DNA of 64,000 nt from Oribacterium sp. oral taxon 102 (GTDB taxonomy: Bacteria; Bacillota; Clostridia; Lachnospirales; Lachnospiraceae). The notes below the pieces were generated by a model. That model was given only the letters and a program-made list of their open reading frames with translations. It ran no database searches and had not been told where the DNA came from. How positions within the stretch are numbered: position 1 is the stretch's first letter; the number at the start of each line of letters is the position of its first letter. The DNA lies in NCBI RefSeq assembly GCF_013394775.1, contig NZ_JABXYT010000001.1:1502501-1566500 (forward strand), written 5' to 3'. Positions 1-7,907 of this stretch are shown in pieces. Made by a program: the position numbers and the translations under genes.

Positions 1-803
1 TGTACAATTCCTATCATGAAGCCCTGAATGCACTTCGGCACGGCGTCCGTAAGGTTACACATATTGACGACCTTGCAGCATGGAATACAGGGGACAGGCA
101 GCAGGCGGAGGCTCGAAAAAATATTCTCAACGCACTTCGAAGGGGATCAGAAATAGAGATACGCAGGGAGGCGGAGTGGATGATTTCCTATTTACTGCAA
201 CCGGAGGCGTATCGTACGATGCCTGTGTCGGTGGCGGACACCTGTATGGACGAGACGGATGGCGCCGCAGAAAGCAGGATAGAGCACGCCCGCATTGTCA
301 TACTGGAAATTCTCATGGCAGCCCGCCAGCTTGCTTCCGAACAGGGATATCTCCCTCTGGGGGATGCGGAAATCGCAGTTGTCAAGGCAGCAGATGCGAA
401 GGAACTGCAGACGGCCTTCCTCGATGCAATGCTGCAGTATGGCAGAAGGGTGTTTTTGGCAGGACAGAGGACGGATACGGTAGCGGGCAGAGCGAAGGAA
501 TATATGAGGAAAAATTTCCAGAGGGATCTTTCACTGGAGTCTGTGGCAACAGAACTGAATATCAGTCCATATTACTTCAGTAAGCTTTTCAAAGAGGGAA
601 CCGGAGAAAATTTCAGCGATTTTCTCACAGACCTTCGGATTGGAAGAGCCAAAACACTGCTGTACGAGAATCCGGAACGGAATATAAAGGAAATATGCAT
701 AGAAGCAGGGTATACAAATCCAAATTACTTTTCCAGAATTTTCAAAAAATATACAGGTATGACGCCGACAGAGATGAGAGACCGGCTGCGGGAGGGTAAA
801 TAA
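1..803 (+). CDS. AraC-family response regulator, C-terminal part (5' end outside window)
   Basis: Transcription factor of the YesN type, partial. The frame is open from base 3 with no start codon needed, so the gene begins upstream of the window. The first visible residues (NSYHEALNALRHG) match the linker that follows a receiver domain in two-component AraC regulators; the receiver itself is not in the window. The last ~100 residues form two helix-turn-helix units with typical AraC motifs (LSLESVATELNISPYYFSKLFK, then IKEICIEAGYTNPNYFSRIFKK and GMTPTEMR). It lies directly upstream of the first Liv operon and is separated from it by a hairpin terminator, so it may control that operon, but this is inference from position only. 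Confidence 0.85.
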   Translation, partial: YNSYHEALNALRHGVRKVTHIDDLAAWNTGDRQQAEARKNILNALRRGSEIEIRREAEWMISYLLQPEAYRTMPVSVADTCMDETDGAAESRIEHARIVILEILMAARQLASEQGYLPLGDAEIAVVKAADAKELQTAFLDAMLQYGRRVFLAGQRTDTVAGRAKEYMRKNFQRDLSLESVATELNISPYYFSKLFKEGTGENFSDFLTDLRIGRAKTLLYENPERNIKEICIEAGYTNPNYFSRIFKKYTGMTPTEMRDRLREGK

Positions 804-829
804 CGTCATTTGCATTCAACAAGCCCCAG

Positions 830-869
830 AGGATAGCACTGTTTTATCGCAAAATAGTGCTATCCTTTT
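830..869 (+). terminator. Rho-independent terminator after the AraC-type regulator
   Basis: The stem AGGATAGCACT (830-840) pairs with AGTGCTATCCT (856-866), loop of 15 bases, followed by a short T run. It is placed 26 bases after the regulator's stop codon and separates it from the Liv operon. Confidence 0.75.
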
Positions 870-1038
870 GTGTCCGGATCCTCTTGCGGCAGAATAGAGC
901 AGAGCTTTGACAAACAAGTGCTAACCGTTCTTTTCTATAATAGACATGACAAAATAATTTCTTTCAAATAACCATGTCCTATTATCTGATTTGGCAGCAG
1001 AATGAATTGACGGAATTTGTGAGGGAGGGGAGCGATTC

Positions 1039-1902
1039 ATGGATACTTTTTTACAGGCATGCGTAAATGGTCTGCTGATTGGCGGGTTCTATTCCCTGAT
1101 GGGCATGGGGCAGAACGTCATTTTCGGTGTGATGAAGATAATTAACTTCTGCCATGGGGAAATGCTGATGGCAGGAATGTACCTTACCTTCGTGCTGTAC
1201 ACATTTTTGGGACTTGATCCCTATGTTTGTGTGCCGATCGTCGCGTTTTTGATGTTCTGCATCGGAGCGGTGATTCAATCATCATTGATTACGCCGTCTC
1301 TCGGGACGCACAGCTTCACCAATCTCTTGTTTCTTACGGTCGGGCTTGGTACGCTTCTGCAGAATCTTGCACTGGTGATATTCGGCTCCAATTATCGGAC
1401 ATTGCAGACAGGGTATTCCTCTGCAACGCTGCGGCTCGGACCGATTACCATGGCGCTGCCAAAGCTCATCAGCTTCGGCGCTTTGATTATAATTACAGCT
1501 GCGCTGTTTATCTTTCTGAAATATACTACGATAGGAAAGCAGATTCGGGCAGTTTCCCAGAATGCGGTTGGCGCGGAGGTCGTGGGAATCCATGTGAAGA
1601 GAACATATATCCTGACATATGGAATCGGTGCGGCGCTGGCAGGCGTCGCGGGAGCGCTTCTGACACAGTTCTATGTCATCAGTCCGACAGCAGGCGCGGG
1701 ATTTTCTCTGAGAGCGCTGATTGTAGTCGTTGTCGGCGGCTTCGGTTCCATTCAGGGGGCCTTTTTTGCAGGGATATTTCTGGGGATTTTGGAAACGATG
1801 ACATCCCTCGTTATCAGTCCTGCTTATAAGGATCTCATCGTTTTCGTAACCTTCATAGTCATTTTGGTCGTTCGGCAGAATATAATTGCAAGGAGCAAAT
1901 AA
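1039..1902 (+). CDS. livH: Branched-chain amino-acid ABC transporter permease LivH
   Basis: Inner-membrane permease of a Liv/HAAT uptake system, 287 residues, made of about eight hydrophobic segments. Family signs are the early segment GLLIGGFYSLMGMGQNVIFGVMKIINFCHGEMLMAG, and the cytoplasmic coupling region around AVSQNAVGAEVVGIHVKRTYILTYGIGAALAG. It is the first gene of a five-gene operon with the second permease starting one base after its stop. The start is preceded by the purine-rich stretch gggaggggag. The substrate is most likely leucine/isoleucine/valine, but Liv-type systems also carry urea, amides and aromatic acids, so the ligand is not proven. The 235-base gap upstream holds a terminator and possible promoter elements. 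Confidence 0.9.
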   Translation: MDTFLQACVNGLLIGGFYSLMGMGQNVIFGVMKIINFCHGEMLMAGMYLTFVLYTFLGLDPYVCVPIVAFLMFCIGAVIQSSLITPSLGTHSFTNLLFLTVGLGTLLQNLALVIFGSNYRTLQTGYSSATLRLGPITMALPKLISFGALIIITAALFIFLKYTTIGKQIRAVSQNAVGAEVVGIHVKRTYILTYGIGAALAGVAGALLTQFYVISPTAGAGFSLRALIVVVVGGFGSIQGAFFAGIFLGILETMTSLVISPAYKDLIVFVTFIVILVVRQNIIARSK

Positions 1903-1903
1903 G

Positions 1904-2986
1904 ATGGATAACAAGAAAGCTGTGAGGGCGTACCACAGGAATATCGCGGTCTGCATCGGCGTGCTGCTCCTGTTTCTGATTCTGCTGCCGCTGTTTATTC
2001 AGGATAAGCCATATATCATGAATATTTTCATACTGGTATTCTATATGACGACCCTGTCCATGGCATGGAACCTTCTGGGAGGCATGACCGGACAAAATTC
2101 GCTGGGACACGCAGCATATATGGGGCTTGGCGCATACGCATGCTGCCTTCTTATGAGCAAAACGAATGTGAATCCGTGGGTCTGCGCCGTATTTGGAATG
2201 CTCGTTGTAGGATTGGTATCCGGTATTATTTTCTATCCCTGCTTCATCCTGAGAGGCCCTTATTTCACGCTGGTCAGCATTGCGTTCGGAGAGGCGATCC
2301 GGCAGTTCATCATTAACTGGGATTTCGCGGGAAAAGCAATCGGAATTTCCCTTTCATTTGGAGAGGACTCCTGGGCAGAGTTTCGGTTTATGAGTAAGCT
2401 TCCATACTACTATGTGGGGCTTGTTATGGTCATCGGCATTTACCTCCTTATGAAAAAAATTGACCGCAGCAAGCTGGGCTTCGCGCTGAAAACCATCCGC
2501 GAGGATGAGGATACGGCGGCAGCAATCGGCATCAACCCCACAAGGTATAAGGTTGCCGCTGTCGTAATCTCCGCAATGGTGGCAGGGCTGGTCGGATTCT
2601 TCTATGCCTCCTACAACAGGTATATTGATCCGGATCTGATGCTGCAAAGCTATTCTGTGGAGTCGGTGCTGCCGGCTGTGGTAGGCGGAGCGGCGTTCGT
2701 AGAGGGACCTTTGCTCGGCGGCGGTATTATGATTACCCTTTCAGAGTTTCTGCGAAACCGGTTTGGTGCGATTCTTCCCGGAATCAATCTGATAATGTAT
2801 GCAGTTGTGCTGATTCTTATTATTCGATTCCGTCCATCCGGAATCCTGGGCTGGTATATGAGAAGCAGATGCAAGAGATGGGTTGATAATACCATTCTGA
2901 AAAAACCGCCGATTGCGTCTATTGAGGCGATGCAGATGGAGGCGGATGGCAGGAAGATCGGAATGGAAGGGAGGGAACGCAGCTGA
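1904..2986 (+). CDS. livM: Branched-chain amino-acid ABC transporter permease LivM
   Basis: Second membrane subunit of the Liv system, 360 residues. The pattern NLLGGMTGQNSLGHAAYMGLGAYA near residue 60 and the loop KTIREDEDTAAAIGINPTRYK are hallmarks of LivM. The start is put at 1904, one base after the LivH stop, because AGGAG (1891-1895) sits 8 bases before it; an in-frame ATG at 1886 would overlap LivH and lacks a site. The protein has a basic C-terminal tail (RSRCKRW) after the last membrane segment. It should form the transmembrane channel with LivH. Confidence 0.9.
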   Translation: MDNKKAVRAYHRNIAVCIGVLLLFLILLPLFIQDKPYIMNIFILVFYMTTLSMAWNLLGGMTGQNSLGHAAYMGLGAYACCLLMSKTNVNPWVCAVFGMLVVGLVSGIIFYPCFILRGPYFTLVSIAFGEAIRQFIINWDFAGKAIGISLSFGEDSWAEFRFMSKLPYYYVGLVMVIGIYLLMKKIDRSKLGFALKTIREDEDTAAAIGINPTRYKVAAVVISAMVAGLVGFFYASYNRYIDPDLMLQSYSVESVLPAVVGGAAFVEGPLLGGGIMITLSEFLRNRFGAILPGINLIMYAVVLILIIRFRPSGILGWYMRSRCKRWVDNTILKKPPIASIEAMQMEADGRKIGMEGRERS

Positions 2987-2987
2987 T

Positions 2988-3731
2988 ATGGCGGAAAATG
3001 AGATTATCAGAGTGGAGCATATTACAAAACGTTTCAAGGGACTGACCGCCGTTCGTGACGTTTCCTTTGCAGTGCAAAAGGGGCGTGTTACCGGGATGAT
3101 TGGACCGAATGGAGCAGGAAAGTCTACGACCTTCAATATGATTTGCGGCTACTATCCGCCATCTGAAGGGAGAATCTATTATAAGGGACGGGATATCACA
3201 GCTACACCGGCGTATGACTATACAAAAATGGGAATTGCAAGAACCTTCCAGATTATGAAGCCCTTAAAGAATATGACGGTTCTCGAAAATGTGATAGCAA
3301 GCGCTTATTTTGGTGCAAGCCCCGCTAAAAATCAACGTGAGGCACGGGAGACGGCACGGGAAATACTGGCGTTTACGGGGCTTTATGACAAACGGAACGA
3401 GCTTTCAAAGGATATGGGAACGCCGGATCAAAAACGTTTGGAGATGGCGCGGGCATTGGCGACGAAGCCGGAAATGCTGTTTCTGGATGAGAATATGGCG
3501 GGGCTGAATCCTGCGGAAACAGAGGATGCCATCGCCTTAATCCGTCGAATCAATGACACGGGTGTTACAATTTTCCTGATCGAGCATATCATGAAGGCAG
3601 TTGTGAGCCTCTGTGAGGAGGTGATTGTACTGCATCATGGGGAAAAGATTTCTGTCGGAACCCCGGAACAGGTTATGAACGACCCGTACGTCATGGAAGT
3701 ATATCTGGGAAAGGGAAAGAGGGAGGGATAG
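2988..3731 (+). CDS. livG: Liv ABC transporter ATP-binding protein LivG, with degenerate signature motif
   Basis: Cytoplasmic ATPase subunit, 247 residues. Walker A is GPNGAGKS, the Q-loop glutamine is in ARTFQIMKPL, Walker B is MLFLDEN, the D-loop is AGLNP and the switch histidine is in FLIEHIM, which together identify LivG. The ABC signature, normally LSYGxQRR in this family, reads MGTPDQKR, so the serine and second glycine are replaced; the residue after the Walker B glutamate is Asn instead of Pro. Its partner LivF has a normal signature. The start at 2988 follows the LivM stop by one base with gggaggg upstream; an earlier in-frame start at 2913 would lie inside livM. Confidence 0.87.
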   Translation: MAENEIIRVEHITKRFKGLTAVRDVSFAVQKGRVTGMIGPNGAGKSTTFNMICGYYPPSEGRIYYKGRDITATPAYDYTKMGIARTFQIMKPLKNMTVLENVIASAYFGASPAKNQREARETAREILAFTGLYDKRNELSKDMGTPDQKRLEMARALATKPEMLFLDENMAGLNPAETEDAIALIRRINDTGVTIFLIEHIMKAVVSLCEEVIVLHHGEKISVGTPEQVMNDPYVMEVYLGKGKREG

Positions 3732-3732
3732 G

Positions 3733-4437
3733 ATGCTCAGCGTCAGGAAATTGAATGCGGGATATGGCACTATCAGGATTCTCTGGGATATTTCCTTTGA
3801 AATCGGAGATGGCGAAATCGTTGCGCTTCTTGGATCCAACGGCGCAGGGAAGACGACGACGGTCAGGGCTGTGACCGGCATGCTTCCCCTTCTTTCCGGC
3901 TCTGTAGAATTTAACGGAAAGGAGCTGAGCAGGAAGGATTCCCGATTCATTCTGAATCAGGGCATCGTACAGGTGCCCGAAGGAAGGCAGCTCTTCACCG
4001 GTATGACCGTGCTTGAAAATCTGGAGCTGGGAGCATTTAATAAAGGGCTCAAAGCGCGTTTTCAGGACAACCTGAAAAAGGTCTACGGATGGTTTCCGAA
4101 GCTGGAGGAGAGAGCCAGACAGGCAGCGGGTACGCTGTCCGGCGGCGAGCAGCAGATGGCGGCGGTCGCAAGGGCGCTGATTGGAGAGCCCAGGCTCCTC
4201 ATTCTGGACGAACCGTCTCTGGGGCTTGCACCCAATATCGTAGATGATATCCTGGAAGCAGTCGGGGAGCTTGCCAAGACCGGTGTTTCTGTCCTGCTGG
4301 TGGAGCAGGATATCAATAAGGCGCTGGCGGCGGCAGACCGGGGATATGTCATCGAAAACGGACGTATGGCACTGGAGGGAAGTGCCAGGGAGCTGGGAGA
4401 AAATGAACATGTAAAAAAGGCATATCTCGGAATCTGA
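3733..4437 (+). CDS. livF: Liv ABC transporter ATP-binding protein LivF
   Basis: Second ATPase subunit, 234 residues, all motifs intact: Walker A GSNGAGKT, the LivF motif IVQVPEGRQLFTGMTVLENLELGA, signature LSGGEQQ, Walker B LLILDEPSLGLAP, and switch region LLVEQDINKAL. It starts one base after the LivG stop, with gggagggatagg as ribosome-binding region. It should form a heterodimer with LivG and drive the LivH/LivM channel. Confidence 0.92.
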   Translation: MLSVRKLNAGYGTIRILWDISFEIGDGEIVALLGSNGAGKTTTVRAVTGMLPLLSGSVEFNGKELSRKDSRFILNQGIVQVPEGRQLFTGMTVLENLELGAFNKGLKARFQDNLKKVYGWFPKLEERARQAAGTLSGGEQQMAAVARALIGEPRLLILDEPSLGLAPNIVDDILEAVGELAKTGVSVLLVEQDINKALAAADRGYVIENGRMALEGSARELGENEHVKKAYLGI

Positions 4438-4513
4438 GAGAAAGTCTGTAAACCTGCGGCCGGCTGCCATCTGGCACGGCTGTGCATATACCATTTTTTA
4501 AGGAGGAAGCGTT

Positions 4514-5860
4514 ATGAAATTAAGGAAACTGACCTCGGCGCTTTGTGCGCTGGCAATCGTCGGAGCCGTACTGACCGGCTGTGCGGGAAAGGCCGGCTCG
4601 CCGGGGTCTGTCGGCACAGAGACAAAATCAGAGACAGAGGCGGCGAAGGATACCGAGGCAGCGAATACGGCAGCAGAGCCGATGCAGCTTGACGGAGAGG
4701 CAATCCGAATCGGCGCCATGTATGCACTGTCCGGAGATAAGGCGGCCATTGGCACAAATATTATGCGCGGCGTAGATTTCGCGGTGGAGGAGATCAATGC
4801 GGCAGGCGGCGTCAACGGGCGTCCGATTGAGATTGTTCGCGGAGATACGCAGGGAGATCCAAAGGTGGCACGCTCCGTCGCGGAACGCCTCATTACCCAG
4901 GACAAGGTTAATGCAATTATGGGCTGCCATCAGTCCACGCTGACAGCGATTGTGGCGAAGGTCTGCGAGCAGTATAAAATCCCGATGATTACTGCCATTT
5001 CAACGGTTGACAGCATCTCGACAGAGGATTTGAGCTATTTTTTCCGTCTATGCCCGTTAAATTCCGTGTATGTGGAGGATATGATCAAATATCTGAAGGA
5101 TTCTGCACAGCAGACCGGCAAGGAAGTGAAGACGGTTTCGATTTTTGCAGACAACTCTCAGATTGGGCAGGAAATCATCCGCTGCGTCAATATGTATGCG
5201 CCAAAATATAATTTGGAGGTTGTAAAGGACGTACAGTATTCTACGGGGGCAGCTGATTTGACCTCAGAGGTGCTGGCACTGAAGGAAGCCAATGCAGATG
5301 CGGTAATCTGTGAGTCTTATATTGCAGACGCAATTCTCTTCACGAAGACGCTGAAGGAGCAGAATTACCAGCCGCCGATTGTCATCGCGAAGGCGAATGG
5401 CTTTGCAGACCCCTCCTACATTCCTGCAACGCAGGGAATTTCCAACGGTCTGACCACAGTGGTGGAATTTAATCCTGATCTTAAGAAGGGGATTGAGACG
5501 AATGAAAGATTCAAAAAGGTCTATGATGTGGATATGAATGGTCACTCCGCGGAGTCCTATACTGTGGTATGGCTGTTCAAGACAGCCTTTGAAGAGGCAG
5601 GTACAACCGATGGGGAGAAGGTGAAAGACGTATTGGAAACGATAGACATCAAAGGCTCTTTTCCAAACGGCGGGCCGGACATCATTCTCCCCTATGATGA
5701 AATCAGGTTCCGGGATTATGAGTTTGATGGTGCGCAGCATTACAATGACAATACCTCTTCGTCCGTAGCGATCGCACAGATTCAGGATGGTGCCTTTAAG
5801 ACGGTATGGCCCTTTGAATATACAGATACCGGGATTCAGTATCCGGCACCGCTTAAATAG
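4514..5860 (+). CDS. Branched-chain amino-acid type substrate-binding lipoprotein (Peripla_BP_6 / LivK)
   Basis: Extracytoplasmic binding protein of the first Liv system, 448 residues. It has a lipoprotein signal peptide with lipobox LTGC, lipidated Cys23, then an acidic/alanine-rich linker (about residues 30-58). The mature fold starts at IRIGAMYALSGDKAAIGTNIMRG and shows the family motif INAAGGVNGRPIEIVRGDTQGDP. A strong site, AAGGAGG, precedes the ATG. It is the last gene of the operon and is followed by a terminator. The ligand cannot be read from sequence. Confidence 0.9.
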   Translation: MKLRKLTSALCALAIVGAVLTGCAGKAGSPGSVGTETKSETEAAKDTEAANTAAEPMQLDGEAIRIGAMYALSGDKAAIGTNIMRGVDFAVEEINAAGGVNGRPIEIVRGDTQGDPKVARSVAERLITQDKVNAIMGCHQSTLTAIVAKVCEQYKIPMITAISTVDSISTEDLSYFFRLCPLNSVYVEDMIKYLKDSAQQTGKEVKTVSIFADNSQIGQEIIRCVNMYAPKYNLEVVKDVQYSTGAADLTSEVLALKEANADAVICESYIADAILFTKTLKEQNYQPPIVIAKANGFADPSYIPATQGISNGLTTVVEFNPDLKKGIETNERFKKVYDVDMNGHSAESYTVVWLFKTAFEEAGTTDGEKVKDVLETIDIKGSFPNGGPDIILPYDEIRFRDYEFDGAQHYNDNTSSSVAIAQIQDGAFKTVWPFEYTDTGIQYPAPLK

Positions 5861-5896
5861 CATTCACATTTTTCACTTTTTGCTTTGTTTGGAGCA

Positions 5897-5937
5897 ATGC
5901 AGCCGGACACAGGGCTTCCCTGTATCCGGCTGCATTT
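5897..5937 (+). terminator. Terminator of the first Liv operon
   Basis: An 18-base stem, 5897-5914 with 5918-5935, with one mismatch and the loop CTT, followed by only three T residues. Position, 36 bases after the operon's last stop, supports a terminator. Confidence 0.7.
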
Positions 5938-6090
5938 GTGCTGTGCCTCTAAGATTTCAACGATGCGATTTTTTACTTTTGCCGTACAGCCTGGTTTCCG
6001 GCATGGATAAGATAAATATTTGTAATGAGGTGAAATACGATATATACTTATGCTGCTGAAACAGCGGAGGTACTGAAAAGGGAGAAGAGA

Positions 6091-6250
6091 GATCGCTTGC
6101 GTTGAAATCGGTTTCATTTTTTCAGAGAATGCTCCTACTGTGATCAGCATGAAAGACATAAGTGATATTTATTTTGAAAAGTATTATGTTGAAAAACAAT
6201 TCGCCGCAATGGAGTTTTTATTTCCGGATGGAACAAGTTATGCTGCTTAT
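6091..6250 (+). pseudogene. Remnant of a DUF2974 hydrolase gene, paralogous to the gene at 7908-8912
   Basis: From about 6091 the DNA closely follows 8000-8280 of the intact gene: the shared peptide stretches are ISMKDxSDIYFEKYY and QFAAMEFLxPDGTSYAAY. It lacks the N-terminus, and relative to the intact copy it carries an in-frame 126-base internal deletion whose join falls at CAATTCGC, a sequence that occurs twice in the intact copy (8107-8114 and 8232-8239). It stops abruptly at 6250, where a truncated transposase begins, so the nucleophile-serine region is missing. No function is expected. Confidence 0.75.
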
Positions 6251-6642
6251 TTGCTCGTAGTGCTTAGGTACATACTTAGGGTTCTGCGGCTTGACTGCCA
6301 TGATTCCCCGGCGCCTGAGAACGCGATAAAGGCCGGTAACAGAGCGTTTGTAGCCGCGCTGCATGAGCTTTACCCAGAAGGTGACAAGGCCCGGCGCTTT
6401 GGTTCCTGCGGCGCATGTCGGAGATGAGTTTCAACTCCTCCGGGGTATGCTGGTTGGGATGACTGTGGGGGACGCCTGGATCGGTAACTGAGAGACTCCC
6501 GGGAGCCGTCATAGCGTTTCATCCAGCGGTAGATAAACTGTCGGTTAACGCGATAACGGCCCGCAGCTTTGGTGACACCATGTTTTTGGGCGTAACGGAT
6601 AAGAGATAGCCTAAAGCGCATATCCTGTGTTATAGTAGCCAC
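6251..6642 (-). pseudogene. IS481-family transposase, N-terminal fragment with two frameshifts
   Basis: Translated from 6642 downwards, the protein opens MATITQDMRFRLSLIRYAQK followed by a helix-turn-helix (TKAAGRYRVNRQFIYRWMKRY), as in IS481-type transposases. The frame shifts at a run of five G (6467-6471 on the + strand), after which the family text SHPNQHTPEELKLISDMRRRN continues. A second shift near 6390-6395 restores LVTFWVKLMQRGYKR and ends with GIMAVKPQNPKYVPKHYEQ at 6251. The DDE catalytic domain is missing. Non-functional. Confidence 0.75.
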
Positions 6643-6701
6643 AACGGAAGACCTCCTTATGTTTGGATTTGTTTGTGGTGAACTAACTTTAACACAAGAC
6701 A
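6251..6701 (-). mobile_element. Truncated IS481-type insertion element
   Basis: This holds the 5' part of a transposase gene (6251-6642) plus about 60 bases up to a probable element end near 6701, where the - strand reads TGTCTTGTGTTAAAG, a TGT-starting terminus usual for IS481-type elements. The other end and the catalytic part of the transposase are absent: the element stops at 6251 against the hydrolase remnant. Only one terminus can be seen, so target duplication cannot be tested here. Confidence 0.6.
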
Positions 6702-6730
6702 GGCTCTTCCGTTTTTTTATTTAGTTGTGA

Positions 6731-6868
6731 TGTAACACATGTATTGTAATCCTACAGGACGGCGAGGAGGAATTTGTGATTTATCTTGCCGCTGTGGAAA
6801 AAAATGACTGTTTCGGAGAGGATAGAATTCAGGGTTTGGCAGTTGTGGGCGTTTGCGGAGCCGGATAG
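6731..6868 (+). other. Possible short gene remnant next to the IS fragment
   Basis: Immediately outside the IS end, one frame is open for 45 codons to TAG at 6866 and reads as plausible protein (ILQDGEEEFVIYLAAVEK, then GLAVVGVCGAG at the end). It has no start codon or ribosome site and no family I recognise. It may be the 3' scrap of a gene cut by the insertion. The rest of 6869-7008 shows nothing convincing apart from the ribosome-binding region of the next gene. Confidence 0.25.
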
Positions 6869-7008
6869 GATGTGAGATAAATCTGTGAAATGCCGGGTGC
6901 AAATCCGAAAATGGAAAAAGACAATGGTGATGGAACAGATGCGGATCCTACAGGATGACGGGAAGAAACGCGGCGATTTAATGGAGCGCGAACAGAGGAG
7001 GAGACAGG

Positions 7009-7794
7009 ATGCGGGTGGTTTTAAAAGAGGAAATCCTGCAGGCCCTGACAGAGCTTGGTGTCTGTAAAGGCGATGTGCTGATGGTTCATACGTCCATGAA
7101 AAATATGGGCTATGTATGCGGAGGCGCGCAGTCCGTCATTGAAGCGCTGATAGAAGCGGCGGGTGCAGAGGGAAGTATTATGATGCCGACGCAGTCCTGG
7201 AAGAACCTCGATCCGGCGGACGGGGTACACTGGGACGCAGATGCGTCGGACTGGCAGCGGATCCGGGACAATTGGCCTGCGTATGACAAAGAGCTCACAC
7301 CGACCAATGCCATGGGTGCGGTGGCAGAAATGTTTCGGAAGTGGCCAGGATGTATCAGAAGCGATCACCCGGCGCGGTCGGTCTGTGCCTACGGGAAATA
7401 TGCGGGCTATCTGACGGAGAAGCATACCCTGTCCGACATTTTCGGCGACAGCTCTCCGATCGGTAGGCTGTATGAGCTGGATGGCAAGGTGCTGTTGCTC
7501 GGCGTAGGGTATGATAAGAATACTTCTCTTCATCTGGCGGATTTCAGAGCGGAATATAAGAGCAAGCATAGCTGCGTGGAATCCAGCGCAGTCATGGAGA
7601 ATGGGAGAAGGGTATGGAAATCCTATGAGACGCTGTATGTCGATGGGGAAGACTTCAATCAGATCGGTGCGGCGTTTGAGCGCAGATGCCCTGTGAAAAA
7701 GACCAGGCTTGGTGATGCGGAGCTCAGACTCATGCGGCAGCGGGAGCTGGTGGATTTCGCAGTCTCATGGATAGAGGAGAACAGAAGAGGATAG
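7009..7794 (+). CDS. AAC(3)-family N-acetyltransferase (Antibiotic_NAT fold)
   Basis: 261 residues, normal length for the family. It shows the family blocks in order: GDVLMVHTSMKNMGYVCGGAQSVIEAL near residues 21-47, MPTQSW, the SDHPARSVCAYG block, and LLLGVGYDKNTSLHLADFRAE, which carries the acetyl-CoA and aminoglycoside-site residues in studied members. The known reaction is acetyl transfer from acetyl-CoA to the 3-amino group of aminoglycosides, but many chromosomal relatives (YokD type) have other or unknown substrates, so resistance should not be assumed. The start has a strong GAGGAGGAG upstream. It sits alone between the IS remnant and the DUF2974 gene. Confidence 0.85.
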   Translation: MRVVLKEEILQALTELGVCKGDVLMVHTSMKNMGYVCGGAQSVIEALIEAAGAEGSIMMPTQSWKNLDPADGVHWDADASDWQRIRDNWPAYDKELTPTNAMGAVAEMFRKWPGCIRSDHPARSVCAYGKYAGYLTEKHTLSDIFGDSSPIGRLYELDGKVLLLGVGYDKNTSLHLADFRAEYKSKHSCVESSAVMENGRRVWKSYETLYVDGEDFNQIGAAFERRCPVKKTRLGDAELRLMRQRELVDFAVSWIEENRRG

Positions 7795-7907
7795 TGCGGG
7801 AAAGCCGGTTATCAGGAAAATATTCTTCCTGCGCTGCTGAAGGATATGAAAGAGAAGACGCTGCGAGAGGGAAATAAAGAGAAAAAATAATAGAATAGGG
7901 AGCTTTT

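Noticed and set aside
907..941. TTGACA and TATAAT upstream of the first livH
   Set aside because: Both hexamers are perfect but separated by 23 bases, too far for a normal sigma-A promoter. An activator-dependent or mutated promoter is possible but not supported enough to list.
6717..6902. A 61-codon - strand frame in the IS-flanking region
   Set aside because: No ribosome-binding site, no motif, and rich in Pro and Arg as expected from a chance frame.
6885..7067. A 60-codon + strand frame overlapping the start of the AAC(3)-like gene
   Set aside because: It runs out of frame into a well-supported gene and consists mostly of the purine-rich ribosome-binding tract.
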